The position numbers and the translations under genes were made by a program. The notes beneath the pieces are model-generated. The model was not told the origin of the DNA. It did not search any database and worked only from the letters and a program-made list of their open reading frames with translations. 64,000 nt of DNA from GCA-2733415 sp965178655 (lineage in GTDB: Bacteria > Bacteroidota > Bacteroidia > Flavobacteriales > Flavobacteriaceae). Numbering within the stretch: position 1 is the first letter of the stretch; each line of letters begins with the position of its first letter. The stretch spans positions 1,364,001 through 1,428,000 of the forward strand of contig OZ238266.1 of the NCBI GenBank assembly GCA_965178655.1. Direction: 5' to 3'. This document shows, piece after piece, positions 34,886 through 43,671 of the stretch.

Positions 34886-36594
34886 TCCATTATTAGGTTA
34901 AGTAAGTTTTCAGATTCTTTTTTTAACTCTAATAACTCTTGAGAAATATCATCTGATGAACGAAGAGGTTTGTATTGGTAGAAATACTTAGTAAAGTTGA
35001 TTTCATATCCCACCTTACTTTTGTTAAAATCAATCCATGAGTTTGGTAAATGAGGTTCTACCTCTCGAGAGAAATATTGTTCAATATCTTCTGATAATGG
35101 AACTCTTTCTGAATCTCTTAGTTTGGAATCAGGTTTTGGATTTCCTTTTTTATCTCTTACAATTTCACCGTTCTCAACTTTTGGTTGTTCAATAGTAACC
35201 TTAGTATATCCAAAGAATTCATTATCAAAAATCTTTGAGTGTTCGTTTTCTTCAAAGTTCTGATAAGTTTGAAGGAGTTGTTCTCTTTGGGAATCATCAA
35301 TAAACTTTCGTTTACTTCCCAACGATTTCTTCATGGATTTATAAAATGAAGAACCATCAATTAATTGAACTTTTCCTTTTCGTTGAGGTGTTTTCTTATT
35401 AGTAACTACCCAAATATAAGTTGAGATACCCGTATTAAAAAAGAGTTGGTCTGGTAAAGAAACTACACTCTCTAACCAATCGTTTTCTATAATCCATTTT
35501 CTGATTTCAGATTCTCCAGAACCACTATCTCCAGTAAAAAGAGGAGAACCATTGAATACAATTCCTATTCGTGAACCTTGAGTTTCCATTTTGGATATAA
35601 GGTGTTGTAGGAAAAGAAGAGAACCATCAGAACTACGAGGTGTTCCTACTGAAAATCTACCACCATATTCTGAAGATTCATTTAAGATTTGTTTTTGTTC
35701 TGATTTCCAACTAACCCCAAATGGTGGATTGGTAATCATGTAGTCAAACTTTCTGTTCCCATCAGAGTGTTGGTCATTGGTAAGAGTAGAACCTAATTTA
35801 ATATTATCTGGTTCTTCATCTGTAATTAGAAAATCAGATTTACAAATAGAGTAGGTCTGTGGGTTTAATTCTTGTCCAAATAAGTTTACATCAACCTCTT
35901 TATTGATATTTTGATGTACCCAATCTTTTCCAATGGTTAACATACCCCCAGTTCCACAACAAGGGTCATAAACCGATATGATTTTATTTGGGTCTGAGAG
36001 TTTTTCTTTATCAGATGAGAATACTAATGAAACCAAAAGATTTACTACATCTCTTGGAGTATAATGTTCCCCACTTGTTTCATTACTCATCTCAGAGAAC
36101 TTTCTAAGGAGTTCTTCAAAGATATTACCCATTACATGATTATCCACATTAGATGGGTGTAAATCAATATCTGTAAACTTTTCTACAAGTAGATATAGTT
36201 TATTATTCTTCTCTAATTTATCTATGTGTTTCTGTAATCCGAAGTTTTGGATGATATCTTGAACATTGGTAGAAAAGGAACTTAGATAATCATAGAAGTT
36301 TTCAGAAAGTTTATTAGGTTCATCCTTCAATCTTCTCAAATCATATTCAGAATAGTTCGAGAACTTAAGATTGAGTTTTGAGTGGATGATTTTTGAGGTG
36401 TCATCAAATTTATCTCGATACTCTTTGTGAACTTTGATGATTTCATCTTTCTTTCCTTCAAGAACACAATCTAATCTTCTTAAAACAACAAAAGGGAGAA
36501 TTACATCTCCATATTCGTGTTGTTTGAACAATCCTCTAAGGACATCGTCACAGACATTCCATATAAAGGATGATATTTCGTTGTGGTTACTCAT
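34882..36594 (-). CDS. hsdM: Type I DNA adenine methyltransferase subunit
   Basis: 570 aa, N6-adenine class. The SAM-binding motif is VYDPCCGTGGML (about residue 213) and the catalytic NPPF motif is MITNPPFGVSW (about 290). An N-terminal helical HsdM domain (residues 1-150) and a C-terminal helical tail are present. It methylates adenine in the target defined by HsdS. It starts 3 bp after the orphan coiled-coil gene. Confidence 0.95.
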   Translation of the reverse strand: MSNHNEISSFIWNVCDDVLRGLFKQHEYGDVILPFVVLRRLDCVLEGKKDEIIKVHKEYRDKFDDTSKIIHSKLNLKFSNYSEYDLRRLKDEPNKLSENFYDYLSSFSTNVQDIIQNFGLQKHIDKLEKNNKLYLLVEKFTDIDLHPSNVDNHVMGNIFEELLRKFSEMSNETSGEHYTPRDVVNLLVSLVFSSDKEKLSDPNKIISVYDPCCGTGGMLTIGKDWVHQNINKEVDVNLFGQELNPQTYSICKSDFLITDEEPDNIKLGSTLTNDQHSDGNRKFDYMITNPPFGVSWKSEQKQILNESSEYGGRFSVGTPRSSDGSLLFLQHLISKMETQGSRIGIVFNGSPLFTGDSGSGESEIRKWIIENDWLESVVSLPDQLFFNTGISTYIWVVTNKKTPQRKGKVQLIDGSSFYKSMKKSLGSKRKFIDDSQREQLLQTYQNFEENEHSKIFDNEFFGYTKVTIEQPKVENGEIVRDKKGNPKPDSKLRDSERVPLSEDIEQYFSREVEPHLPNSWIDFNKSKVGYEINFTKYFYQYKPLRSSDDISQELLELKKESENLLNLIMD

Positions 36595-36597
36595 TGA

Positions 36598-37086
36598 TTA
36601 TTTTTCTTTTTTAAATTCTTCATATTCTTTCTCCCAAAAGTTCAATTGAAATTCAGGGAGATATACTTCTAATATTTTTTCATTTTTCTGAGATTGAGGG
36701 AGTTTGTCAAAACTATCAATCACCTCATTCATTCTATCTTGAACTTTCTTCTCAGAACCCATATACAATTGTTTCTTTTTGGAGTTAACATACCAAACTC
36801 CACGATAGTATATTTTCCCCTTTAAAAAGAAATCTTCCACTCTAAAGGTTGGGAATTCTACCCCCAATTCTTTGATTTGTGTTTTAAGTTCTCCTAACTC
36901 TTCTTTGAGTGAACTAACCTCTGATTTTTTCTTTAAAATAGGTTTCATCAACTCATCTATTTTATCCTCTCTTCTTTGAATCATTTTCTTCAAAGTTGAG
37001 ATTCTACCCCTTAAAACTCTTTCCTCACGAGAGAGTTCTTGAAATTCTTTAGGAGAAAAATTCACCGATTGGGGTCTACCTTTCAT
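36598..37086 (-). CDS. Coiled-coil protein, first gene of the hsd operon
   Basis: 162 aa. A basic start (MKGRPQSVNFSP) leads into a long heptad coiled coil (about residues 15-75, rich in Lys, Glu and Leu), then an aromatic globular part with FFLKGKIYYRGVWYVNSKKKQLYMGSEKK. No known family is recognised. As the promoter-proximal gene of hsdMSR it may control expression or assembly, though this is inference. It is followed by hsdM after 3 bp. Confidence 0.65.
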   Translation of the reverse strand: MKGRPQSVNFSPKEFQELSREERVLRGRISTLKKMIQRREDKIDELMKPILKKKSEVSSLKEELGELKTQIKELGVEFPTFRVEDFFLKGKIYYRGVWYVNSKKKQLYMGSEKKVQDRMNEVIDSFDKLPQSQKNEKILEVYLPEFQLNFWEKEYEEFKKEK

Positions 37087-37119
37087 CAGTTATAGTTTTT
37101 GTAAATGTAGTCAAAAAAT

Positions 37120-37142
37120 AGATATAATTTAAAGTTATATCT
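37120..37142. promoter_or_regulatory. Palindromic operator candidate in the divergent R-M region
   Basis: AGATATAA (37120-37127) and TTATATCT (37135-37142) are perfect inverted arms with a 7-nt spacer. They sit between the minus-strand hsd operon and the plus-strand orphan operon. A weak -7 match TATATTTA lies at 37180-37187. Confidence 0.5.
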
Positions 37143-37285
37143 AAAAATTACTTTTATAGTAAATGGATATAGTATTTCGTATATTTAGTAGAGTTGGTTG
37201 AGAGTTCATTCTCTCCACTTTTAATCAACTAATAACAAGTGAGAGTTTAATTAAAACCGTGTGGGTAAAAAACACAAAATAAATT

Positions 37286-37561
37286 ATGAAAATTAGATTA
37301 CACAACATTAAATGGAATACTACTGAAACAGAAGTATTAGAAAAACTTCCAACTGAAATTATCCGAGAATTAAATATGGATAACTTTTACAATCATAGTT
37401 TAACTGAAGATGATTGGTATCAACTTCAAATAAGTGAATTAAACGATGAAGGTTATTTTATGATGGAAGAACTAAAGAATGAATATGGAATTGAACCTAT
37501 TGATGGTTCATTAGAGTTCCATTGGGGATATCAGGATTATATAAACAGAAGAAACAATTAA
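37286..37561 (+). CDS. Acidic hypothetical protein A (91 aa)
   Basis: 91 aa, acidic, Trp/Tyr and Asn rich (MKIRLHNIKWNTTETE...). No family is recognised. It is the first of three same-strand genes running to 38403, spaced by 5-12 bp, and transcribed away from the hsd operon. It might belong to an accessory or defence-associated set, but the sequence gives no direct function. Confidence 0.6.
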   Translation: MKIRLHNIKWNTTETEVLEKLPTEIIRELNMDNFYNHSLTEDDWYQLQISELNDEGYFMMEELKNEYGIEPIDGSLEFHWGYQDYINRRNN

Positions 37562-37573
37562 AAATTAAAGATT

Positions 37574-38065
37574 ATGAATACAGAAATAACAGAAGAAAAA
37601 ATATATCAAACTCTTGATGGTAGTGGTTTAAGTTATCCGAACGGAAAAACTATTATGGAATACAAAGTAGTTCACGATTTTGAAATTGATGATGATTGGG
37701 TATATAATAAAATGATGAATGATGGGGATGTAATAAACTCAAAATTCTATCAGATTATTAAAGATAAAAAGGTAAGAGTAATTATGGGTGATGGTTTTGA
37801 AGTTCCCACACTCTATCTCTCCCATTGGGATTGTAATTCTTTTACAGAGGATAAGGATTGTGGAGAACACAACATATCAGTAACAGAATGGGATGTTTGG
37901 TGTAGGTTAAAGAGAATTCTTTTTGGTTCTTGTTTTGAAGGTGATGTTAGAACATTAGTAGGAGAATATTGGTATATCAATCAAGAATTACCTTATGAAG
38001 ATTGGAGTAATGGGAAAAAACCTGAATTCAACCTTGAAGAAGAAATAGAAACAATTAAAGATTAA
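37574..38065 (+). CDS. Hypothetical protein B (163 aa)
   Basis: 163 aa, strongly acidic, with three Cys (SHWDCNSF, KDCGEH, VWCRL) and aromatic stretches (VGEYWYINQELPYEDW). No signal peptide or membrane segment. Its start is 12 bp after the previous stop. No known fold is recognised. Confidence 0.6.
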   Translation: MNTEITEEKIYQTLDGSGLSYPNGKTIMEYKVVHDFEIDDDWVYNKMMNDGDVINSKFYQIIKDKKVRVIMGDGFEVPTLYLSHWDCNSFTEDKDCGEHNISVTEWDVWCRLKRILFGSCFEGDVRTLVGEYWYINQELPYEDWSNGKKPEFNLEEEIETIKD

Positions 38066-38070
38066 AGATT

Positions 38071-38403
38071 ATGAATATAGAAGAAAGAGATTTGTGGGAA
38101 ATGGGATTTATAGAATCATTTGGGTTTCCCAAAGAACAAACAAACAAGTGGATTGAATATAAAAATCAAAAGATAAAGGAAAGAGATGATGATGGTTGGT
38201 TTCCTTCAATAGATGATAGAGAGGGTTATTACGAATACTTCGATAGATTGTGGAGGGAAAGAATCCTTGATGGAACAAAAGGAGAAATGAGAGAGAATGG
38301 AAAAGAACTTATCAAAGAATATCTTGAACTATTAAAGGAAAGAGATAAGTTAGGTGATTATCTAAATCTAATTGTTGAGGTTGTAAGAATCAATAAGATT
38401 TAA
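38071..38403 (+). CDS. Acidic hypothetical protein C (110 aa)
   Basis: 110 aa, charged and mostly helical by composition (MNIEERDLWEMGFIESFGF... ELIKEYLELLKERDKLGDYL). It starts 5 bp after the previous stop. The intergenic sequence ATTAAAGATTATGAAT precedes both this gene and gene B, suggesting a duplicated leader. Function unknown. Confidence 0.55.
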   Translation: MNIEERDLWEMGFIESFGFPKEQTNKWIEYKNQKIKERDDDGWFPSIDDREGYYEYFDRLWRERILDGTKGEMRENGKELIKEYLELLKERDKLGDYLNLIVEVVRINKI

Positions 38404-38521
38404 GATGATGGATTGATATATTGTTCAGATAAACTATGGGAGAAACACTCTGTAATCATTCAGATGAGGTGTTTATCCCTTTATCTGATTAAACCAAATT
38501 ATTTCAGATGAAAATGATAGG

Positions 38522-38653
38522 TTAATCACTCATGATATCAACGAACTCCATTGGAGATACTAAAGGTTGGTTCTCTAACTCTTTAACATACTCCTTACCG
38601 ATTTTCTCTTCATAGATTCTTCGGAGTTCCTTTTTTCTTTCTTTACTTAACAT
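38522..38653 (-). CDS. 43-aa small protein, copy 1
   Basis: ATG at 38653, stop at 38522-38524. It reads MLSKERKKELRRIYEEKIGK... and has an in-frame homologue at 39816-39950. The two share the frame and differ by about 8 synonymous substitutions, 9-10 amino acid changes and one whole-codon indel, which suggests translated sequence. It overlaps the resolvase remnant by 7 bp. Confidence 0.6.
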   Translation of the reverse strand: MLSKERKKELRRIYEEKIGKEYVKELENQPLVSPMEFVDIMSD

Positions 38654-38727
38654 TCTACAAGTTTTCTAACCTTAGTTATAGTTTTAGGAGAACAATTCAA
38701 CCTCCCAATGATATCTCCGTTTGTTTT
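38647..38727 (-). pseudogene. Resolvase C-terminal remnant
   Basis: On the minus strand it reads KTNGDIIGRLNCSPKTITK...VEC-stop, matching the last ~27 codons of the resolvase at 39944. The homology breaks at about 38727, 22 bp before the formyltransferase stop. It is a fragment left by the duplication/insertion event. Confidence 0.8.
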
Positions 38728-38748
38728 TTTTGAGTTTATTAGAAAAGT

Positions 38749-39723
38749 TTAGTTAAACATTTCTTTTTTTCTTGATATATAAAAATCATTATATAATTCA
38801 TTTACTTCTTCAACGTTATATTTACTGAATCTTGATTTAACTGATTTTATATGTTTGTTAGGATTTATTATTTCTCCGTTAACTATTATTTCCTCAATAA
38901 GTAATATTGAATTGTTTGAACACACAATAAAAATCCCCTCATCTTCAATTTTAAAAATTTGTCCCGGAGTTCCAAAACATCTATCATTTATTAATCTTGA
39001 CTTCTGAAAAATTATCTTTTTCCCATTCAAAAAAGAATAGGACCCTGGATAAGGATGTGATTGTGAACGAATGAAATTATGGATTTGGAAGTTTTCCTGA
39101 TTCCAGTTGATAAACCCATCAATTGGTAACCTTTGTGAACAATATGAAACTCCATATTTAACTTGTTCTGTAGGTTTAACCTTATTTTTTAAATCACCTA
39201 CAAGATTCCCTAATTCAGAAATGAAAGACTCTTCAATAATATCCATACAATTTTTAACACTCATTTCACTTTCAAGTTTAAATTCTTTCTGAGAATACAA
39301 CCTCCCCTCATCCATACCATTAGAAATTTCAAAAACTGAATAACCAAATACTTTTTCTCCACAAAGTATTGTCCACACTAATGGAGAACCACCTCTAAAT
39401 TTTGGAAGAATTGAGTTATGTATACCAATTATTGGTTTTTTTAATTTATTTAATGTTTCAGAAAGTATTAATTGATACCAACAAACAACCAATGTGATAT
39501 TATTGTTTCTTTCAACTAAAAAATCATGTGTGTCTTTTTTTGAGGAGGAAACTGAAAGATTAATATTTTTTTCGTTACATATGATTTTAATTTCCTTTAG
39601 TTTACTTCTACTATCATCATCGTCATTAATAGTGAGAACATTAATACAATTATTATCGAAATGTTTGGTGATTTCCTCCAATGTTTTTAATCCTAAATCT
39701 TTACTTATTAAAATGTTAATCAT
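38749..39723 (-). CDS. Formyltransferase-fold protein (Fmt/sugar formyltransferase-like)
   Basis: 324 aa from the ATG at 39723; an upstream ATG at 39756 adds 11 residues, but this start leads straight into the first strand MINILISKDLG. The Rossmann formyltransferase core has IGIHNSILPKFRGGSPL and, later, GMDEGRLY. The His and Asp of the N-x-H...D triad are present, but the Asn position is Gly. The C-terminal part resembles the Fmt/ArnA C domain. The substrate is unknown. It is flanked by the duplicated resolvase end and looks like inserted cargo. Confidence 0.8.
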   Translation of the reverse strand: MINILISKDLGLKTLEEITKHFDNNCINVLTINDDDDSRSKLKEIKIICNEKNINLSVSSSKKDTHDFLVERNNNITLVVCWYQLILSETLNKLKKPIIGIHNSILPKFRGGSPLVWTILCGEKVFGYSVFEISNGMDEGRLYSQKEFKLESEMSVKNCMDIIEESFISELGNLVGDLKNKVKPTEQVKYGVSYCSQRLPIDGFINWNQENFQIHNFIRSQSHPYPGSYSFLNGKKIIFQKSRLINDRCFGTPGQIFKIEDEGIFIVCSNNSILLIEEIIVNGEIINPNKHIKSVKSRFSKYNVEEVNELYNDFYISRKKEMFN

Positions 39724-39783
39724 GTTTTTTAAAAAATTACAGTTATTATTAATCAATATAAATGGAGTTATCTTTTATAAAGA

Positions 39784-40020
39784 TAAACCAAATTATCTCA
39801 GAGAAAAATGATAGGTTAATCACCCACCATTATATCTACGAACTCCAATAGAGATACGAGGGGTTGTTTTTTCAATTCCTCTGAATACACCTTACCGATT
39901 TTCTCTTCGTAAATTATTCGGAGTTCCTTTTTTCTTTCTTTACTTAACATTCTACAAGTTTTCTAACCTTAGTTATAGTTTTAGGAGAACAATTCAACCT
40001 CCCAATGATATCTCTATTTG
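39784..40020. repeat. Right copy of duplicated resolvase 3' end plus small gene
   Basis: Counterpart of 38492-38727, located in the intact resolvase locus. The identical core includes the resolvase tail and the first codons of the small gene. Confidence 0.8.
39816..39950 (-). CDS. 44-aa small protein, copy 2
   Basis: The ATG at 39950 overlaps the resolvase stop (ATGTTAA), and the stop is at 39816-39818. It reads MLSKERKKELRIIYEEKIGK..., with a conserved QPLVS and EFVDIM tail shared with copy 1. It is basic at the N-terminus and acidic toward the C-terminus. The function is unknown; translational coupling to the recombinase suggests a recombinase accessory role. Confidence 0.6.
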   Translation of the reverse strand: MLSKERKKELRIIYEEKIGKVYSEELKKQPLVSLLEFVDIMVGD

Positions 40021-40549
40021 TTTTACCCATCTTTAGAAACTTAATGATGGATTTAGTTTGTGGTTTTCTAAGGAATACCATTTCAGATTCTTCAGAACCT
40101 ACCTTTCTTCCCAACTTACCACCATTAAGAACATATTGTTTTCTACCCATTTCTGTAATCTCAAGAATACGTTCTCTCTCCATCTCATATACTGAGGATA
40201 AGATTGAAGTAACGATATTCCACATAGGATTCTTCTCACCATTAGGAGTGTGAGATTCAATACCAATGTTTCTAACCTTGATTATAACACCATTCTCAAA
40301 AAAGTAATCTAATGTGTTGATTGAATCTTTTAGGGTTCTACCACATCTTGACAAATCCTCAAATACTATCTTAGTTACTTTACCTTCCTTAACTAACTCA
40401 ATCAGTTTAGAACCACCTTCTCTTCTATTGAAGGGTATTTTACCACTTATACCAAAATCATTGATGGTTAAATCGTAGTCTCCTTTATCTAACTTAAACC
40501 TCTCACCTTTTTGGTTAATGGTTGATGTTCTATTGTATTTTATTACCAT
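39944..40549 (-). CDS. Small serine recombinase (resolvase/invertase family)
   Basis: 201 aa. The resolvase catalytic domain begins KYNRTSTINQ (Ser near residue 9-10), has VFEDLSRCGRTLKD and a long E-helix, then a C-terminal HTH (MGKTNRDIIGRLNCSPKTITKVRKL). It could resolve cointegrates or invert DNA. It is distinct from the large serine recombinase at 41800. The start is preceded by an AT-rich, promoter-like region. Confidence 0.9.
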   Translation of the reverse strand: MVIKYNRTSTINQKGERFKLDKGDYDLTINDFGISGKIPFNRREGGSKLIELVKEGKVTKIVFEDLSRCGRTLKDSINTLDYFFENGVIIKVRNIGIESHTPNGEKNPMWNIVTSILSSVYEMERERILEITEMGRKQYVLNGGKLGRKVGSEESEMVFLRKPQTKSIIKFLKMGKTNRDIIGRLNCSPKTITKVRKLVEC

Positions 40550-40808
40550 AACTGATTCCCTTTATATTCAACACTTAAATATACCATTTATATACGAGAT
40601 AAACAAATTATATGATACCTTTTATTGTATAAATTAAATGGAACTGAAGGGGGGAGGTTTCTTGTAACTGAGAAAATACTTTTTTTCCAAAATGGGTATC
40701 GGAGTGGAATTTTTATCGAGGTTAGTTTTTTTCTCCTAAGGAACTTTTTTTCTAAAAAAACACCTCTGTGATATTTATAGTAAGAGGAATGAACCTCTAT
40801 GAACTAAA

Positions 40809-41354
40809 ATGAATAACATAATGGAAACAATAAACGAACACGAGATAGATGGTTTAATCCAAACCATGAAAGAAATGGGAATTAAAGGATTGATGAAATA
40901 CCAAGATGTATTGGTATTAAACCACATGATGGAAAGGGGGTGGATACCACCAATTGAAAAAAGAGATGAACTGATTAAAACTCTAAAGGGTGAATCAGAT
41001 ATGGAATATAACGAGATAATGAACCTCATCAACAGATATAGTGAATGGAAATCCGTTTTACCTTCTTACTCTTTGAGGTTGAATCAGAACCTTGATGGAA
41101 TAAATAAAAGAATGAATTCAGTAATTCCTTTCCAATATATTGGTAATTCACCTAATAAAAGATTGGTTGGGTTTGTAGATGAGGGTAGTGATATCAATAT
41201 CTATGATGGAATAGGAAAGAATCTGATATTATTAGGTTCAGTAGATAAGAAGAGTTGGAGTATCAGTTGGGGGAATAACTCTTTACTTCAACAAGAACAC
41301 ACCTCATATATAACCTCATCAGTTAGAAAACTTAAAGAACAAAAGATAGTATAA
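40809..41354 (+). CDS. Hypothetical protein (181 aa)
   Basis: 181 aa with a helical N-terminal half (IDGLIQTMKEMGIKGLMKYQDVL...) and a C-terminal beta-rich part (NKRLVGFVDEGSDINIYDG). No family is recognised. Its stop overlaps the start of the HTH gene at 41354 (TAATG), so both are co-translated. It may be part of the island's control region. Confidence 0.6.
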   Translation: MNNIMETINEHEIDGLIQTMKEMGIKGLMKYQDVLVLNHMMERGWIPPIEKRDELIKTLKGESDMEYNEIMNLINRYSEWKSVLPSYSLRLNQNLDGINKRMNSVIPFQYIGNSPNKRLVGFVDEGSDINIYDGIGKNLILLGSVDKKSWSISWGNNSLLQQEHTSYITSSVRKLKEQKIV

Positions 41355-41626
41355 TGGAAGATAAATTCAATGAATACATAGAGGGGTTAGAAACCCACAG
41401 ATGGGTTGGTGTTACTGATTTATCAGAACAATTTGGAGTATCTGAGAGAACCGTATTTCAATGGTTAAGGGATGGAAAGATAGAAGGTGTTAAATGGAAG
41501 AATAGAAGGTTAATAAATGTTCCATCTGTTTTCGGATATCTACTAAAAAAGAAAGTGATTGAAGTATCTCAAATCAAACAACAAGAATTAAAAAGAGAAT
41601 TGGAATTAAAAGAGTTTCAAAAGTAA
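41354..41626 (+). CDS. MerR/excisionase-like HTH protein
   Basis: 90 aa. GVTDLSEQFGVSERTVFQWLRDGKIEGVKW is a clear HTH_17/excisionase helix-turn-helix, followed by a helix and a charged coiled tail (QQELKRELELKEFQK). It is a good candidate for the recombination directionality factor of the large serine recombinase, which lies 173 bp downstream beyond the terminator. The ATG overlaps the upstream stop. Confidence 0.7.
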   Translation: MEDKFNEYIEGLETHRWVGVTDLSEQFGVSERTVFQWLRDGKIEGVKWKNRRLINVPSVFGYLLKKKVIEVSQIKQQELKRELELKEFQK

Positions 41627-41718
41627 CTTGGAGGAGTGTTTTGATGTTGGGAGGGATTATGATATTGTAAATTTTTCCAATTGATTTTTTTCATTTCTCT
41701 CTCTTCATCATTTTCTAC

Positions 41719-41747
41719 AAAAGAGTATCATAACGATACTCTTTTTT
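41719..41747 (+). terminator. Intrinsic terminator before integrase gene
   Basis: AAAAGAGTATC (41719-41729), loop ATAAC, GATACTCTTTT (41735-41745), then more T: a perfect 11-bp stem with a T tract. It insulates the HTH operon from the integrase promoter. Confidence 0.85.
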
Positions 41748-41762
41748 ATATTGTCATTTTTG

Positions 41763-41799
41763 TATATTTGAACACTAAGAAAGTGGTTAAACTTACCCC
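41763..41799 (+). promoter_or_regulatory. Integrase promoter with an overlapping attachment-arm motif
   Basis: TATATTTG (41763-41770) is a perfect -7 element. TGGTTAAACTTACCCC (41784-41799), directly before the ATG at 41800, matches the island's terminal arm at 14 of 16 positions. Binding of the recombinase here would repress its own gene. Confidence 0.6.
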
Positions 41800-43671
41800 A
41801 TGAAAAAAAACAAAGAAAATTTAGGAATCCTATTGAGAGTATCATCAGATGTTCAACAGAACGAAGGTGGTGGTTTGGAAGTTCAAAAAAGGATGGGATT
41901 GGAAATGAGTAAGAAATTGGAATTAAACCCAATTATTTTCAATGAAGGTTCTCAGAGTTCATTTAAAGTTGAAATCAATGAGAGAGTTGTTTTAGTTGAA
42001 CTTTTAGATGAAGTTCAAAAAGGAACAATAAATAACATTTGGGTTTTTAATTCTGATAGATTGGGTAGAAATACCCAAAGTTGGATGAGTATATATAAAG
42101 TACTCATTGAACATGGAGTTAAAATCTATGTTGGGAGTTCTCCTAACCCATTTGATTTAGATAATCCGTTGGATAATCTAAATATGAATATGTTATCTCT
42201 GATATCTCAATATGATAATCAACTTAGAAGAATGAGAAGTGTAATGGGGAAACGGAATTCTCTAAAAAGTGGGAACACTTTTGTTGGTGGTACTAAACCA
42301 TTTGGATATGATGTAAAGAATAAAAAATTAATCATTAACAAAGAAGAATCTGAGTGTATTAAGGAAATATTCAAAATGTATAGTGAAGGGAAATCTACAA
42401 TGAATATCAAAACTTATTTAGATACTCAAACCCCATTTCAACCGAAAAGAAGTAAGAGTGGATGGAATACGGGAACGATACAGAAAATGTTAGGAAATCA
42501 ACTTTATAAAGGAGTACAAAAATGGGAGTGGAAGGAGATGGTTGGTGGAAAACAAAAAATCGTAGATGTAATAGAGATAAAAACTCCTAAAGTGGTTAAG
42601 GTAAAACTTTGGAATTATGTTCAGAAGATTTTAGAGGATAACATGAGAAATAAGGATAACAGAAAAAAGAATCCAACTATTTTTGATGGTTTGTTAAATT
42701 GTAAAAGTTGTGAAATACCACTTTCCGTAAAATCAAATAGAGATTCGGAATTTGAACTATACAGTTGTAGAAGTGTAGAGTATCAATGGAAAAATCCAAT
42801 GAAATGGAAAACTAAACATCAAAACTGTACTTTGAAGAAAAGTGTAAGAGTTGGTTCAACGGATGTTGAATTAATTAATCATTTAATACAGATTTTAAAA
42901 GAATCTAAAAGAGTTAGAGAAAACTATAAATTAAAATCCCTAACATCTAAATTAGATAGTGTAGATAACATAGAAAAGGATAAAATAAAAAAGGAAAAAT
43001 ACCTCTTGAATAAAAAGAGATATAAGGAAAGTTTAGAGGAAAAAATTGTAGATACAGAGGTTCAAATTCTAACATCAGAGATTTCAAAAAGTTTGGGTAA
43101 AAAGGTGAAAGAAAGGATTAAAAAATTAATTGTTGGTGTAAATGAAGAAATAAATGATTTTGAAAATGAACTAAGGGTTTTAAACAACTCATCTGAGTGG
43201 ATTGATTGGTTGAACCAAATGTATTTAGAAGTTGATAGTTTAGAAAACCTACCTTTAAATAAACAAAGAGAGTTTGTTTCTAAGTATGTTAAAAAGATTG
43301 AAGTTGAATACAAACCAAAAACTCAATCTCATAAGTTTAATTTCAAATTTCTTTACCCCATTGTTGAGGATGGAATCAAACTCAAAGGAAAAAATAACAG
43401 AGGGAGAAAAGAATATGAGATTTTAGATGGTTCATCATCATCATCTATTGAAATTAAATTTTCAAATAAAAGAATCAGATTGAGTGAAGATGAAAAGAAT
43501 GATTTACACAAAAGGATTTCTGAATTAAGAGTTGGGAAATCTTTATCTTTGAACGAAGTTTGTAAAATATTAAATGATGAGGGTTACCTAACCCCTACAA
43601 AGAAGAAATGGGATAAACCAAAACTATCTTCTTATACTAAAAACATGAAATTAGATGTGGGAAAGGTTTAA
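41800..43671 (+). CDS. Large serine recombinase (integrase)
   Basis: 623 aa. The N-terminal resolvase domain has LRVSSDVQQ with catalytic Ser near residue 15 and FNSDRLGRN. A recombinase domain (GGTKPFGYDVKNKKLIINKEE...) follows, then a zinc-ribbon around residue 300 (NCKSCEIPL..CRS..NCTL), a long coiled coil and a C-terminal segment with EVCKILNDEGYLTPTKKKW. This architecture is that of large serine integrases. Its stop codon lies inside the right terminal repeat (43669-43671). It has its own promoter. Confidence 0.93.
   Translation: MKKNKENLGILLRVSSDVQQNEGGGLEVQKRMGLEMSKKLELNPIIFNEGSQSSFKVEINERVVLVELLDEVQKGTINNIWVFNSDRLGRNTQSWMSIYKVLIEHGVKIYVGSSPNPFDLDNPLDNLNMNMLSLISQYDNQLRRMRSVMGKRNSLKSGNTFVGGTKPFGYDVKNKKLIINKEESECIKEIFKMYSEGKSTMNIKTYLDTQTPFQPKRSKSGWNTGTIQKMLGNQLYKGVQKWEWKEMVGGKQKIVDVIEIKTPKVVKVKLWNYVQKILEDNMRNKDNRKKNPTIFDGLLNCKSCEIPLSVKSNRDSEFELYSCRSVEYQWKNPMKWKTKHQNCTLKKSVRVGSTDVELINHLIQILKESKRVRENYKLKSLTSKLDSVDNIEKDKIKKEKYLLNKKRYKESLEEKIVDTEVQILTSEISKSLGKKVKERIKKLIVGVNEEINDFENELRVLNNSSEWIDWLNQMYLEVDSLENLPLNKQREFVSKYVKKIEVEYKPKTQSHKFNFKFLYPIVEDGIKLKGKNNRGRKEYEILDGSSSSSIEIKFSNKRIRLSEDEKNDLHKRISELRVGKSLSLNEVCKILNDEGYLTPTKKKWDKPKLSSYTKNMKLDVGKV

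Larger units (their letters stand above)
38492..38727. repeat. Left copy of duplicated resolvase 3' end plus small gene
   Basis: Homologous to 39784-40020. The inner ~90 bp (about 38630-38720) are identical; the outer part is diverged but colinear. The two copies flank the formyltransferase gene. Confidence 0.8.
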
